Source: Acidisphaera sp035272265 (GTDB lineage: Bacteria; Pseudomonadota; Alphaproteobacteria; Acetobacterales; Acetobacteraceae). Taken from it: DNA of 8,594 bases. The notes under the pieces are model-generated. The model did not search any database, was not told where the DNA came from, and worked only from the letters and a program-made list of their open reading frames with translations. The DNA is taken from the NCBI GenBank assembly GCA_035272265.1, contig DATEQV010000006.1, positions 1 through 8,594 on the forward strand, read 5' to 3'. Of this stretch, positions 1 to 6,871 are shown in pieces (position 1 is the stretch's first letter; each line of letters starts with the position of its first letter). A program made the position numbers and the translations under genes.

Positions 1-1132
1 CGCCTTCCAGGTCAGGCGCGCCCGACAGCAGCTCGGGGATGGCGTCGGTGAGCAGATCGACGATCTCGCCGGAGATCATGATGCCGGACTTCGCTTCACC
101 CACAGAATGCTCGGCATAGGCGTGCAGCGCATCGCGCCAGCCGTCCGGCAGCGCGCCGGACCGCAGCCGCTCGAACAGCGCGCGTCGGTCCGCCGGCAGG
201 GCCGCGATGCGCTTCTGCCAGGCGGCATAGTCGGGCTCGCTGCGGCGGCCTGCGTCGCGCCACGCCTCCGCGATGTCGGTGGGGATAACGAACGGCGCGT
301 CCGGCCATTCCAGCGCGCGACGAGCGGCGCCGGTGATTTCAGGCGTGAGCTTCGCGCTGTGCGCGGCCCGGGTGCCTTCGCGGCCCGGCAGGCCGCGGCC
401 GATCACCGTGGTGCAGGCGATCATCGACGGGCGCGGGTCGGCCGCCGCCGCCGTGAGTGCCGCGGACACCGCGTCGATGTCGTGACCGTCCACCGTCTGC
501 ACGTGCCAGTTGCACGCGGCGAAGCGCGCCTGCATGTCCTCGGTCGAGGCGATCTCGATCGCCCCGTCGTCGGTCATGCGGTTGTCGTCCCACAGGAACG
601 TCAGCTTGCCCAGCCGCAGATGGCCGGCGAGCTGGATCGCCTCCTGCGCGATGCCCTCCTGCAGGCAGCCGTCGCCGACCAGTGCGTAGGTGCGGTGGTC
701 GACGATGTCAGGGCCGAGCCAGGCGTTCAGGAAGGCCTCCGCCAGCGCCATCCCGGCGGCGTTGGCGATACCCTGGCCGAGCGGGCCGGTGGTGATCTCG
801 ATGCCGGTATCGGGGTGGTATTCGGGGTGGCCCTCGGCGCGCGAGCCGAGCATGCGGAAGTTCCGGATCTCGTCGATGCTCATGCGCTCGTAGCCGGTCA
901 GATGCAGCAGCGAATAGATCAGCATCGAACCGTGGCCGTTCGACTGCACGAAGCGGTCGCGGTCGAACCACTTCGGGTCGCGCGGATTGAACTTCAGGTG
1001 GCGGGTGAACAGCGCGGTCGTGATGTCGGCCGCACCCAGCGGCGTGCCCGGATGGCCTTCACCGGCGCGCTCGATCGCGTCCATCGACAGAAAACGGATG
1101 GCGTGCGCCTTGCGGCGCGGATCGACACTCAT
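1..1132 (-). CDS. tkt: Transketolase, full-length type, 5' part only (377 residues visible, cut by the window edge)
   Basis: Thiamine-diphosphate (TPP) enzyme that transfers two-carbon ketol units between sugar phosphates in the cytoplasm (pentose phosphate or related pathway). The minus-strand frame is open from the ATG at 1132 to base 1. Visible landmarks match the transketolase N-terminal TPP domain: GEGHPGTPLG (24-33, with H27), SNGHGSMLIYSLLHLTGY (64-81, with H67), GHP (101-103, with H102), TTGPLGQGIAN (114-124), the TPP/Mg motif GDG (153-155) leading to DDN (182-184), then DGHD and an AAHS segment in place of the usual pocket-lining GTHDSHG. The last visible residues (PELLSGAPDLEG) correspond to the start of the pyrimidine-binding domain, so roughly 280-300 residues lie outside the window. 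A strong Shine-Dalgarno (GGGGAGGA, complement of 1136-1143) supports the start. It lies 106 bp downstream of the LysR gene on the same strand. The linker around SGIMISGEI differs from the ATRKAS-type sequence I expect in housekeeping enzymes, so it may be a pathway-specific paralogue. Confidence 0.9.
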   Translation of the reverse strand, partial: MSVDPRRKAHAIRFLSMDAIERAGEGHPGTPLGAADITTALFTRHLKFNPRDPKWFDRDRFVQSNGHGSMLIYSLLHLTGYERMSIDEIRNFRMLGSRAEGHPEYHPDTGIEITTGPLGQGIANAAGMALAEAFLNAWLGPDIVDHRTYALVGDGCLQEGIAQEAIQLAGHLRLGKLTFLWDDNRMTDDGAIEIASTEDMQARFAACNWHVQTVDGHDIDAVSAALTAAAADPRPSMIACTTVIGRGLPGREGTRAAHSAKLTPEITGAARRALEWPDAPFVIPTDIAEAWRDAGRRSEPDYAAWQKRIAALPADRRALFERLRSGALPDGWRDALHAYAEHSVGEAKSGIMISGEIVDLLTDAIPELLSGAPDLEG

Positions 1133-1238
1133 GCTTCCTCCCCGCGCGCCACGCTGAACGCGCTGATCCCGCCGCGTCTGTGCGACCGAAGCGGTCAGCG
1201 CAACAAGAGAGAAATCCGCGTCGATCGGTGAGCAGCAG

Positions 1239-2186
1239 TCACCGAACGGGCGCCAAGGCTGGCGTGTCGGGTGACTCGAGATCGAGTGCGAGGCCGAGTT
1301 CCTTGCCGAGCCAGCCCGCGAACAGCACGATCGGACGCGAGTAGCGCCGCGCGCGCGGAAACACGAGCCAGTGCCCGGTATAGACCACGTCCCGGCACGC
1401 GCCTTCGAGCGGCCGGACGAGCCGCCCCGACGCCAGTTCGCGCTCGGCCAGCAGCGTCGATTCCAGCGCCACGCCTAGTCCGTCGGCGGCCGCGCTGATC
1501 GAAAGAAAGCTTCTGTCGAAGCGCGGCCCGCGCGGCGCAGGAGCGATCATGCCGTTCGCCGCAAACCAGTCGGTCCAGCGGACCTTCTTGTTGTCGCTCT
1601 CGATCAGCGTCTGCCGCAGCAGCGCGCGTGGCGAGCGAATCTGCTTGGCGACCGAAGGCGCACAAAGCGGTGTGACGGTCTCGCTGCCGAGCGGCAGGAT
1701 GAAGACGGCCTGGTTCGCGGCGAGCCCGTACGCGCCCGGCGCCGGTGCGCCATAGACGATGTCGGCGTCGAACTCCTCGTTGGCGAAGCGCGTGTAGTCG
1801 GTGCCGGCGGCGATGCGCACCTCCAGTCCGCGCACCTCCGTCAGCAGGCGCTTCAACCGCGGCACCAGCCATTGCGTCGCGAAGCTCGGCGCGCAGTGCA
1901 GACGCAGCAGTTGCGGGCCGCGGGCGACGATGCTGCCGATGCCGAGCTGCAGCTCGCCGAAGCCGCGCTCGACATGCCGCATCAGCGTCTCGCCTTCGGG
2001 CGTCAGGCGAATAGCACGGCCTTCGCGCACGAACAGCGCCGCACCGAGCTGCTTCTCGAACCCGCGCAACGCGTGACTGATCGCGCTTGGCGTCAGGCCG
2101 AGATCGTCCGCGGCGGCACGGAACGAGCCGGTGCGGCTGGCAGCCTCGAACGCGCGGAGCGCCGAGAGGGGAAGCTGGCGCGGCAT
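1239..2186 (-). CDS. LysR-family transcriptional regulator (GcvA/AmpR-like)
   Basis: DNA-binding regulator of 315 residues, the usual LysR length. The N-terminal winged helix-turn-helix is clear: LSALRAFEAASRTGSFRAAA (7-26), LTPSAISHALRGFEKQLG (31-48) and LFVREGRAIRLTPEGE (51-66). The remainder (about 92-300) is the periplasmic-binding-protein-like effector domain, with a GTDYTRFANEEFDADIVYG stretch typical of the GcvA/AmpR/TrpI branch. Start ATG at 2186 places the HTH near residue 20, as expected; the ribosome-binding site is weak. It is divergent from the SDR-transketolase-TRAP operon, with the two starts 106 bp apart, the classic arrangement in which a LysR protein represses itself and activates the divergent operon in response to a pathway metabolite. 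The transketolase gene follows it on the same strand after 106 bp and could be co-transcribed. The effector cannot be named from sequence. Confidence 0.94.
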   Translation of the reverse strand: MPRQLPLSALRAFEAASRTGSFRAAADDLGLTPSAISHALRGFEKQLGAALFVREGRAIRLTPEGETLMRHVERGFGELQLGIGSIVARGPQLLRLHCAPSFATQWLVPRLKRLLTEVRGLEVRIAAGTDYTRFANEEFDADIVYGAPAPGAYGLAANQAVFILPLGSETVTPLCAPSVAKQIRSPRALLRQTLIESDNKKVRWTDWFAANGMIAPAPRGPRFDRSFLSISAAADGLGVALESTLLAERELASGRLVRPLEGACRDVVYTGHWLVFPRARRYSRPIVLFAGWLGKELGLALDLESPDTPALAPVR

Positions 2187-2292
2187 GCCGCCGATGATGA
2201 ACCCGGCTCACCGATCCGTGCAAATTTCTCGCTTGTGCAACAGCGTGCCGCGGCCGAGACAATGGGCATACCAGCGAGTAGGGGGAAACGTC
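2187..2292. promoter_or_regulatory. Divergent regulatory region between the LysR gene and the catabolic operon
   Basis: This 106-bp stretch holds the promoters of both the LysR gene (leftward) and the operon (rightward). It is locally more AT-rich (2221-2236) than the flanking genes. For the rightward operon a weak sigma-70-like pair can be proposed: TTGTGC at 2233-2238 and GACAAT at 2258-2263, with a 19-nt spacer. This is poor enough to need an activator, which fits LysR control. A strong Shine-Dalgarno AGGGGG (2280-2285) lies 7 nt before the SDR start at 2293. Promoter assignment is inference. Confidence 0.5.
2230..2245. promoter_or_regulatory. Imperfect dyad, candidate LysR operator
   Basis: CGCTTGTGCAACAGCG reads almost the same on both strands (12 of 16 positions symmetric: CGCT..TGCA..AGCG). 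It overlaps the proposed -35 element of the operon. A direct repeat GTGCAA at 2218-2223 and 2235-2240 (17 nt apart) partly overlaps it. LysR proteins bind interrupted dyads of this size between divergent genes, so this is the best operator candidate. It does not show a tidy symmetric T-N11-A box, so the call is tentative. Confidence 0.3.
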
Positions 2293-3045
2293 ATGCTGCT
2301 GAGCGGAAAGACAGCGGTGATTTCGGGCGCGGCGAGCAAGCGCGGCATCGGTCTGGCGACGGCGCGGCTGTTCGCCGAGTACGGTGCGAGGGTCGCGATC
2401 CTCGACCTCGACAAGGGCGCCGCCCAGGAAGCCGCCGACAGCATCGGCAAGGGCCATATCGGCGTCGTCTGCAACGTCACCGACCTCGCGAGCTGCCGGT
2501 ACGCAGCCGAGACGGTGCTGGGCGCGTTCGGCCACGTGGATATCCTGGTCAACAACGCCGGCATCTCGCAGCCGCTGAAGCTGATGGAGATCAAGCCGGA
2601 GAACTGGGACGCCGTGCTGGGTGTGAACCTGCGCGGCGTGCTGTATCTCAGCCAGGCCTTCATCCCGCACATGCGCGAGCGCAAGCAGGGCTCGATCGCA
2701 TGCATGTCGTCGGTCTCCGCGCAGCGCGGCGGCGGCATCTTCGGCGGCCCGCACTACTCGGCGGCGAAGGCCGGCGTGCTGGGACTGGCGAAGGCGATGG
2801 CGCGCGAACTCGGCGCCGACGGCATCCGCGTTAACTGCGTGACACCAGGCCTGATCCAGACGGACATCACCGGCGGCAAGCTGACCGACGAGATGCGCGT
2901 CGAGATCAAGAAGGGCATCCCGCTCAACCGCCTGGGCGACGCGATCGACGTGGCCCGCGCGTATCTGTTCCTCGCTTCCGAGCTCTCGTCGTACATCACC
3001 GGCGCGGTGATCGACGTGAACGGCGGCATGCTGATCCACGGCTGA
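2293..3045 (+). CDS. Short-chain dehydrogenase/reductase (SDR), probably NAD-linked
   Basis: Classical SDR of 250 residues, the standard family length, catalysing oxidation of an alcohol or reduction of a carbonyl in the cytoplasm. Seen in order: nucleotide-binding GAASKRGIG (12-20), an acidic residue D38 at the end of the second strand (ILDLD), which usually favours NAD(H) over NADP(H), NVTD (61-64), NNAG (87-90), N112 in VNLRG, catalytic S140 in MSSVS, YSAAK (155-159) with Y155 and K159, and the C-terminal VNGGMLI. The catalytic tetrad N-S-Y-K is complete, so it should be active. Start ATG 2293 has AGGGGG 7 nt upstream. It is first in the operon; the next gene starts 9 nt after its stop. 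Context suggests it oxidises a hydroxyl of the imported compound to make a ketose-like substrate for the split transketolase, but the substrate is inference. Confidence 0.94.
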   Translation: MLLSGKTAVISGAASKRGIGLATARLFAEYGARVAILDLDKGAAQEAADSIGKGHIGVVCNVTDLASCRYAAETVLGAFGHVDILVNNAGISQPLKLMEIKPENWDAVLGVNLRGVLYLSQAFIPHMRERKQGSIACMSSVSAQRGGGIFGGPHYSAAKAGVLGLAKAMARELGADGIRVNCVTPGLIQTDITGGKLTDEMRVEIKKGIPLNRLGDAIDVARAYLFLASELSSYITGAVIDVNGGMLIHG

Positions 3046-3054
3046 GGCAGACCG

Positions 3055-3894
3055 ATGACACAGCTTTCCAACGAACCCAGCCTGGCAGAGCGTGCGTACC
3101 GCATCCGCCGCCACGCGCTGCGGATGGGCGAGGTGCAGGGCCAGGGCTACATCGCGCAGGCGCTCGGCATCGCCGACGTGCTGGCCGTCGCCTATTTCCA
3201 CGCGATGCGCTACCGGCCGGAGGACCCGGAGTGGGAAGGCCGCGACCGCTTCCTGCTCTCGATCGGCCACTATGCGATCGCGCTGTACGCCGCGCTGATC
3301 GAGGCCGGCATCGTCCCCGAGGACGAGCTCGAAACCTACGGTTCCGACGACAGCCGCCTGCCGATGTCGGGCATGGCGAGCTACACGCCCGGCATGGAGA
3401 TCAGCGGCGGCTCACTGGGCCAGGGCCTGGCGCTCTCCGTCGGCTACGCGCTCGCGCTCAAGCGCAAGAAGTCGGACGCGTTCGTGTACTGCCTGTTCTC
3501 GGACGGCGAGTGCGGGGAGGGCGCGGTCTGGGAAGGCGCGTCGGGCGCCGGACACTGGAAGCTCGACAATCTGATCGGCATCGTCGACTACAACAACCAG
3601 CAGGCGGACGGGCCGTCATCGGAGGTGACGGGGCTGGAGGCGCTGGCCGACCGCTTCACCGCGTTCGGCTGGTTCACCCAGCGCGTCGACGGCAACGACA
3701 TCGATGCCGTGGTCCGCGCCTTCGATGCGGCGCGCAACTCGCACGAGCAGAAGCCTCGCGTAATCATCTGTGATACCAAGATGGCCAAAGGCGTGCCGTT
3801 CCTCGAGGAACGCGAGCGCAACCACTTCCTCCGCGTCGAGCCGGACGAGTGGCAGAAAGCCTTGGCGGTACTGGATGCGGGGAGGGTGTCATGA
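3055..3894 (+). CDS. Split transketolase, N-terminal (TPP/Mg-binding) subunit
   Basis: 279-residue protein equal to the first domain of transketolase; the second half is encoded by the next gene. The TPP motif is present as SDGE (149-152) followed by YNNQQ (179-183), with GGSLGQGLALSVG (118-130) and IGH (70-72, H72 retained). H257, in the NHFLRV segment, probably matches the later conserved pocket histidine. Two other histidines are absent: the GHPG motif is replaced by VQGQGYIAQALGIADV (27-42), and the second pocket GHP by SGMASYTPG (105-113). In known transketolases these histidines contact TPP or donor/acceptor hydroxyls, so the pocket, and probably the substrate, differ from the housekeeping enzyme. 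GAGG at 3044-3047 overlaps the SDR stop and sits 7 nt before this ATG, suggesting translational coupling. The stop TGA overlaps the next ATG (ATGA). Reaction type is secure at family level, but the substrate is unknown. Confidence 0.92.
   Translation: MTQLSNEPSLAERAYRIRRHALRMGEVQGQGYIAQALGIADVLAVAYFHAMRYRPEDPEWEGRDRFLLSIGHYAIALYAALIEAGIVPEDELETYGSDDSRLPMSGMASYTPGMEISGGSLGQGLALSVGYALALKRKKSDAFVYCLFSDGECGEGAVWEGASGAGHWKLDNLIGIVDYNNQQADGPSSEVTGLEALADRFTAFGWFTQRVDGNDIDAVVRAFDAARNSHEQKPRVIICDTKMAKGVPFLEERERNHFLRVEPDEWQKALAVLDAGRVS
3881..3894 (+). promoter_or_regulatory. Ribosome-binding site and ATGA stop/start overlap coupling the two transketolase subunits
   Basis: GGAGGG (3881-3886) lies 4 nt before the ATG at 3891, and that ATG shares bases with the TGA (3892-3894) of the upstream subunit. 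Such overlaps let ribosomes terminate and restart, giving roughly equal amounts of the two halves of one enzyme. This decides the start of the second subunit. Confidence 0.7.
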
Positions 3895-4940
3895 GACACA
3901 ACAAGTATGCGAAGCCGGTGCGCCTGCGCGAGCAGGGCGAAGGCGGGCAGGGCGGCGCCTCGCGACTGACGACCTCGGCGATGATCGCCTCGCTGGCCGC
4001 ACCCGGTCAGCGCACCAAGCCGGCGCCGTTCGGCGCCGCGCTGTCGGCGCTCGCCGAAACCAGGCCCGAGATCGTCGGGCTCACCGCCGACCTCGGCAAG
4101 TACACGGACCTGCACATCTTCGCCAAGGCGCATCCCGACCGCTTCTACCAGATGGGCATGTCGGAGCAGCTGCTGATGTGCACCGCGGCCGGGATGGCGC
4201 GCGAGGGCTTCATGCCGTTCGCGACGACCTATGCCGTGTTCGCCGCGCGCCGGGCCTACGACTTCATCTGCCTCGCGATCGCCGAGGAGAATCTGAACGT
4301 CAAGATCGTCTGCGCGCAGCCCGGCCTGACCACCGGCTACGGCCCCAGCCACCAGGCGACCGAGGACATCGCGATCTTCCGCGGCACGCCGAACCTGACG
4401 ATCGTCGACCCGTGCGACGCCCTGGACATCGAGCAGGCCGTTCCCGCCATCGCCGCGCATGACGGGCCGGTCTACATGCGGCTGCTGCGCGGCAACGTGC
4501 CGCTGGTGCTCGACGAATACGACTACAAGTTCGAGCTCGGAAAGGCGAAGCTGCTGCGGGACGGCAACGACGTCCTCATCGTTTCGTCTGGCCTGATGAC
4601 GATGCGCGCACTCGAAACAGCAGAAAAACTCCAGGCCGACCGGATCGATGTCGGCGTGCTGCACGTGCCGACGATCAAGCCGCTCGATGCCGCGACGATC
4701 ATTCGCGAGGCTTCCCGCTCCGGCCGCATGGTCGTCGTCGCCGAGAACCACACCATCATGGGCGGACTCGGAGAAGCGGTCGCCGGCCTGCTGCTGCGCA
4801 ACGGCGTGGCCCCCGCGTTCCGGCAGATCGCGCTGCCGGACGAGTTCCTCGATGCGGGCGCGTTGCCGACCTTGCACGACCGCTACGGCATCTCCACGCC
4901 CGCGATGGCGCGGAGCATCAAAGGGTGGCTGGCGTCGTGA
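3891..4940 (+). CDS. Split transketolase, C-terminal (pyrimidine-binding) subunit
   Basis: 349-residue partner of the preceding subunit; together they should form the TPP site at the dimer interface. Seen: TADLGKYTDL (65-74, the usual SADL region), MGMSEQ (88-93) with E92 as the glutamate that activates the TPP aminopyrimidine, GYGPSHQATEDIA (149-161) with H154 matching the conserved pocket histidine, VYMRLLRG (the usual Y-R segment that binds substrate phosphate or carboxylate), and a C-terminal domain ending in GGLGEAVAGLL and DEF. The start is set at ATG 3891: it overlaps the upstream stop as ATGA and has GGAGGG at 3881-3886. An in-frame upstream ATG at 3849 would add 14 residues but lies inside the previous gene without a better ribosome-binding site. 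The first ~40 residues (basic, Gly-rich) are not part of the conserved fold; M31 is a possible later start. Confidence 0.92.
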   Translation: MRHNKYAKPVRLREQGEGGQGGASRLTTSAMIASLAAPGQRTKPAPFGAALSALAETRPEIVGLTADLGKYTDLHIFAKAHPDRFYQMGMSEQLLMCTAAGMAREGFMPFATTYAVFAARRAYDFICLAIAEENLNVKIVCAQPGLTTGYGPSHQATEDIAIFRGTPNLTIVDPCDALDIEQAVPAIAAHDGPVYMRLLRGNVPLVLDEYDYKFELGKAKLLRDGNDVLIVSSGLMTMRALETAEKLQADRIDVGVLHVPTIKPLDAATIIREASRSGRMVVVAENHTIMGGLGEAVAGLLLRNGVAPAFRQIALPDEFLDAGALPTLHDRYGISTPAMARSIKGWLAS

Positions 4941-5824
4941 CGACGGTCGGGTTCGTCGGGCTTGGCGCCATGGGGCTGCCCATGGCGCGCAACCTCGTCC
5001 AACGCGGCATGCAGGTCCGCGGCTTCGACATGCGGGCGAACGCGGTCGCGGCGCTGGCGGAGTCCGGCGGCGTCGCCGCCGCGTCGTCGGCGGAGGCCGC
5101 ACGGGGCGCCGACGTGCTGCTGCTGATGGTGGTCAACGCCGCGCAGGCGGAACAGGTGCTTTTCGCCGGCGGCGCGCTGGACGCGCTCGCACCGAGCGGC
5201 ATCGTCGTGCTCATGGCGACGTGCCCGCCCGGCGCCGTCGCGGCGCTCGCGGCGCGCGTGACGGCGACCGGCAGGGGCTTCCTGGACGCGCCCGTCTCCG
5301 GCGGCGTCGCCGGCGCGACGAATGCCACGCTGAGCGTCATGGCGGCCGGGCCGCAGGACACCTTCGCCGCCGCGAAGCCGGCGCTGGACGCGGTCGGCGA
5401 CAAGGTCTTCCACGTCGGCGAGCGCCCGGGCCAGGGCGCGGTCGTCAAGACCGTGAACCAGCTGCTGTGCGGCGTGCACATCGCCGTCGTGGCCGAAGCC
5501 TTCTCGCTCGCGGCCAAGCTCGGCGTCGACCTGAACGTGATCCTGCAGATCATGAGCGAGTCCGCCGCATCGAGCTGGATGCTGAAGAATCGCGGGCCGC
5601 GCATGCTGCAGCACGACCCCGAGGTCACCAGCGCGGTCGACATCTTCGTCAAGGATCTCGGCATCGTGCTTGATGCCGGGCGCGAGGCGAAGGCGGCGCT
5701 GCCGCTTGCCGCCCTCGCGCACCAGCTGTTCCTCGCCACCTCCGGCCGCGGCGAGGGTGCTGCCGACGACAGCCAGGTCATCCGGACGTACTACGCCATG
5801 AATGCAGGACCGAGGCGGGACTGA
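4925..5824 (+). CDS. Beta-hydroxyacid dehydrogenase (3-hydroxyisobutyrate dehydrogenase family), L-threonate dehydrogenase (LtnD)-like
   Basis: NAD(P)-dependent dehydrogenase of 299 residues, the usual family length. Landmarks: VGFVGLGAMGLPMARNL (8-24, dinucleotide fold), FDMR (34-37, D35 suggesting NAD), MVVNAAQAEQVLF (68-80), DAPVSGG (121-127, substrate carboxylate binding), G171-xxx-K175-xx-N178 with catalytic K175 and helper N178, SSWM, then FVKDLGIVLDAGREAK (241-256) and an ADDSQVI tail. The VVNAAQ and NQLLCGVHIAVVAEA segments resemble LtnD-type enzymes, which oxidise the C2 hydroxyl of tetronate acids, more than valine-pathway enzymes. Start: GTG 4925 has GGAG (4912-4915) 9 nt upstream and overlaps the preceding gene by 16 nt. 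GTG 4937 (a GTGA overlap, 4 residues shorter) is equally possible for the fold. The context fits sugar-acid catabolism. The exact substrate is not provable here. Confidence 0.91.
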   Translation: MAGVVTTVGFVGLGAMGLPMARNLVQRGMQVRGFDMRANAVAALAESGGVAAASSAEAARGADVLLLMVVNAAQAEQVLFAGGALDALAPSGIVVLMATCPPGAVAALAARVTATGRGFLDAPVSGGVAGATNATLSVMAAGPQDTFAAAKPALDAVGDKVFHVGERPGQGAVVKTVNQLLCGVHIAVVAEAFSLAAKLGVDLNVILQIMSESAASSWMLKNRGPRMLQHDPEVTSAVDIFVKDLGIVLDAGREAKAALPLAALAHQLFLATSGRGEGAADDSQVIRTYYAMNAGPRRD

Positions 5825-5854
5825 CAGCCGCGCTCAACGACAGGGAGAGAAGCA

Positions 5855-6871
5855 ATGCCAAGAAACAATGTCACCCGCCGCGGCGTGCTCGCAGCGGGCG
5901 CGGCACTGCCGCTGGTCGGTATCCTGAGCCGGCGTGCGTCCGCAGCCGAGTTCACCTACAAGTTCGCCACGGGCCAGGATCCGACCCACCCGCTGAACGT
6001 CCGCGGGCAGCAGGCGATCGACCGGATTCGCGAGGCGACGAACGGCCGGCTCGACATGAAGCTGTTCCCCGCCAACCAGCTCGGCTCCGACACCGACCTG
6101 CTTTCGCAGGTGCGCAGCGGCGGCGTCGAGTTCTTCAACCTGTCGACATCGATCCTGGCGACGCTGGTGCCGGCCTGCGGCATTCCCAACGTCGGCTTCG
6201 CGTTCAAGGACTACGACGCCGTCTGGCAGTCGATGGACGGCAAGCTCGGCGACTACATCCGCGGACAGATCACGAAAAGCGGCATCGTCCCGGTCGCCAA
6301 GATGCAGGACAACGGATTCCGCCAGATCACCACGTCCACCCATCCGATCACCAAGCCGGACGACCTTCACGGATTCAAAATCCGCGTCCCGCCCGCGCCG
6401 ATCCTGACCTCCCTGTTCTCCGCACTCGGCGCCGGCCCGACGCCGATCAACTTCAGCGAACTCTATTCCGCGTTGCAGACCAAGATCGTCGAAGGGCAAG
6501 AGAATCCGCTCGCCATCATCGCCACCACGCGGCTGTACGAGGGGCAGAAATACTGCAGCATGACCGGGCACGTGTGGGACGGCTACTGGATCCTGGGCAA
6601 CCGCCGGGCGTGGGCGAACCTGCCGCCGGACATCCAGAAGGTCGTCACCGATGAATTCAACAAGTCGGTGCTCGAGGAGCGCGACGACGTCGCCAAGCTC
6701 AGCATGTCGCTGCGCCAGGACCTGTCGGGGAAGGGCCTGCAGTTCAACGACGTCGACCGGGACAGCTTCCGAAACGTCCTGCGCCAGACCAGCTTCTACA
6801 AGGACTGGCGCGCGAAGTTCGGTGACGAGGCCTGGTCGCTGCTCGAAGCGACGTCCGGCACACTGACATGA
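5855..6871 (+). CDS. dctP: TRAP transporter substrate-binding protein (DctP family) with Tat-like signal peptide
   Basis: Periplasmic solute-binding protein (338 residues, typical) that captures an organic acid and delivers it to the TRAP permease encoded next. The N-terminus has a twin-arginine type signal: TRRGVLAAGA (7-16), a hydrophobic stretch to about 24, and an ASA motif giving likely cleavage after residue 30. Many TRAP binding proteins instead use Sec. Mature domain features: LFPANQLGSDTDLL (70-83), NGFRQIT (153-159) with R156, and KIRVPPAP (175-182) with R177. R177 is the family arginine that forms the salt bridge to the ligand carboxylate, so the cargo is almost certainly an acid. 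Next come LYSALQTKIVEGQENP (203-218) and a C-terminal helical end. AGGGAGAG (5842-5849) lies 5 nt before the ATG. The 30-nt gap to the upstream dehydrogenase is the widest in the operon. The stop overlaps the permease ATG. Confidence 0.94.
   Translation: MPRNNVTRRGVLAAGAALPLVGILSRRASAAEFTYKFATGQDPTHPLNVRGQQAIDRIREATNGRLDMKLFPANQLGSDTDLLSQVRSGGVEFFNLSTSILATLVPACGIPNVGFAFKDYDAVWQSMDGKLGDYIRGQITKSGIVPVAKMQDNGFRQITTSTHPITKPDDLHGFKIRVPPAPILTSLFSALGAGPTPINFSELYSALQTKIVEGQENPLAIIATTRLYEGQKYCSMTGHVWDGYWILGNRRAWANLPPDIQKVVTDEFNKSVLEERDDVAKLSMSLRQDLSGKGLQFNDVDRDSFRNVLRQTSFYKDWRAKFGDEAWSLLEATSGTLT

Noticed and set aside
1184..1196. Small inverted repeat GACCG-AAG-CGGTC between the LysR and transketolase genes, considered as a terminator
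   Set aside because: Only a 5-bp stem with no T-run on either side, so it is not a convincing intrinsic terminator; co-transcription of the two genes remains possible.
107..1231. Long plus-strand open frame opposite the transketolase gene
   Set aside because: Shadow of a high-GC coding region: low-complexity Arg/Ala-rich translation with no recognisable domain, while the minus strand in another frame gives a clear transketolase.
1195..3270. 691-codon minus-strand open frame spanning the LysR and SDR genes
   Set aside because: It runs through two well-supported genes and the divergent promoter region, and its translation has no domain; an artefact of scarce stops in GC-rich DNA.
3055..4940. 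Split genes considered as 1-deoxyxylulose-5-phosphate synthase or pyruvate dehydrogenase E1 alpha/beta
   Set aside because: GGSLGQGLALSVG, SDGE and GYGPSHQATED are transketolase-type; the DXS-type and E1-type hallmark segments are absent and there is no E2/E3 neighbour.
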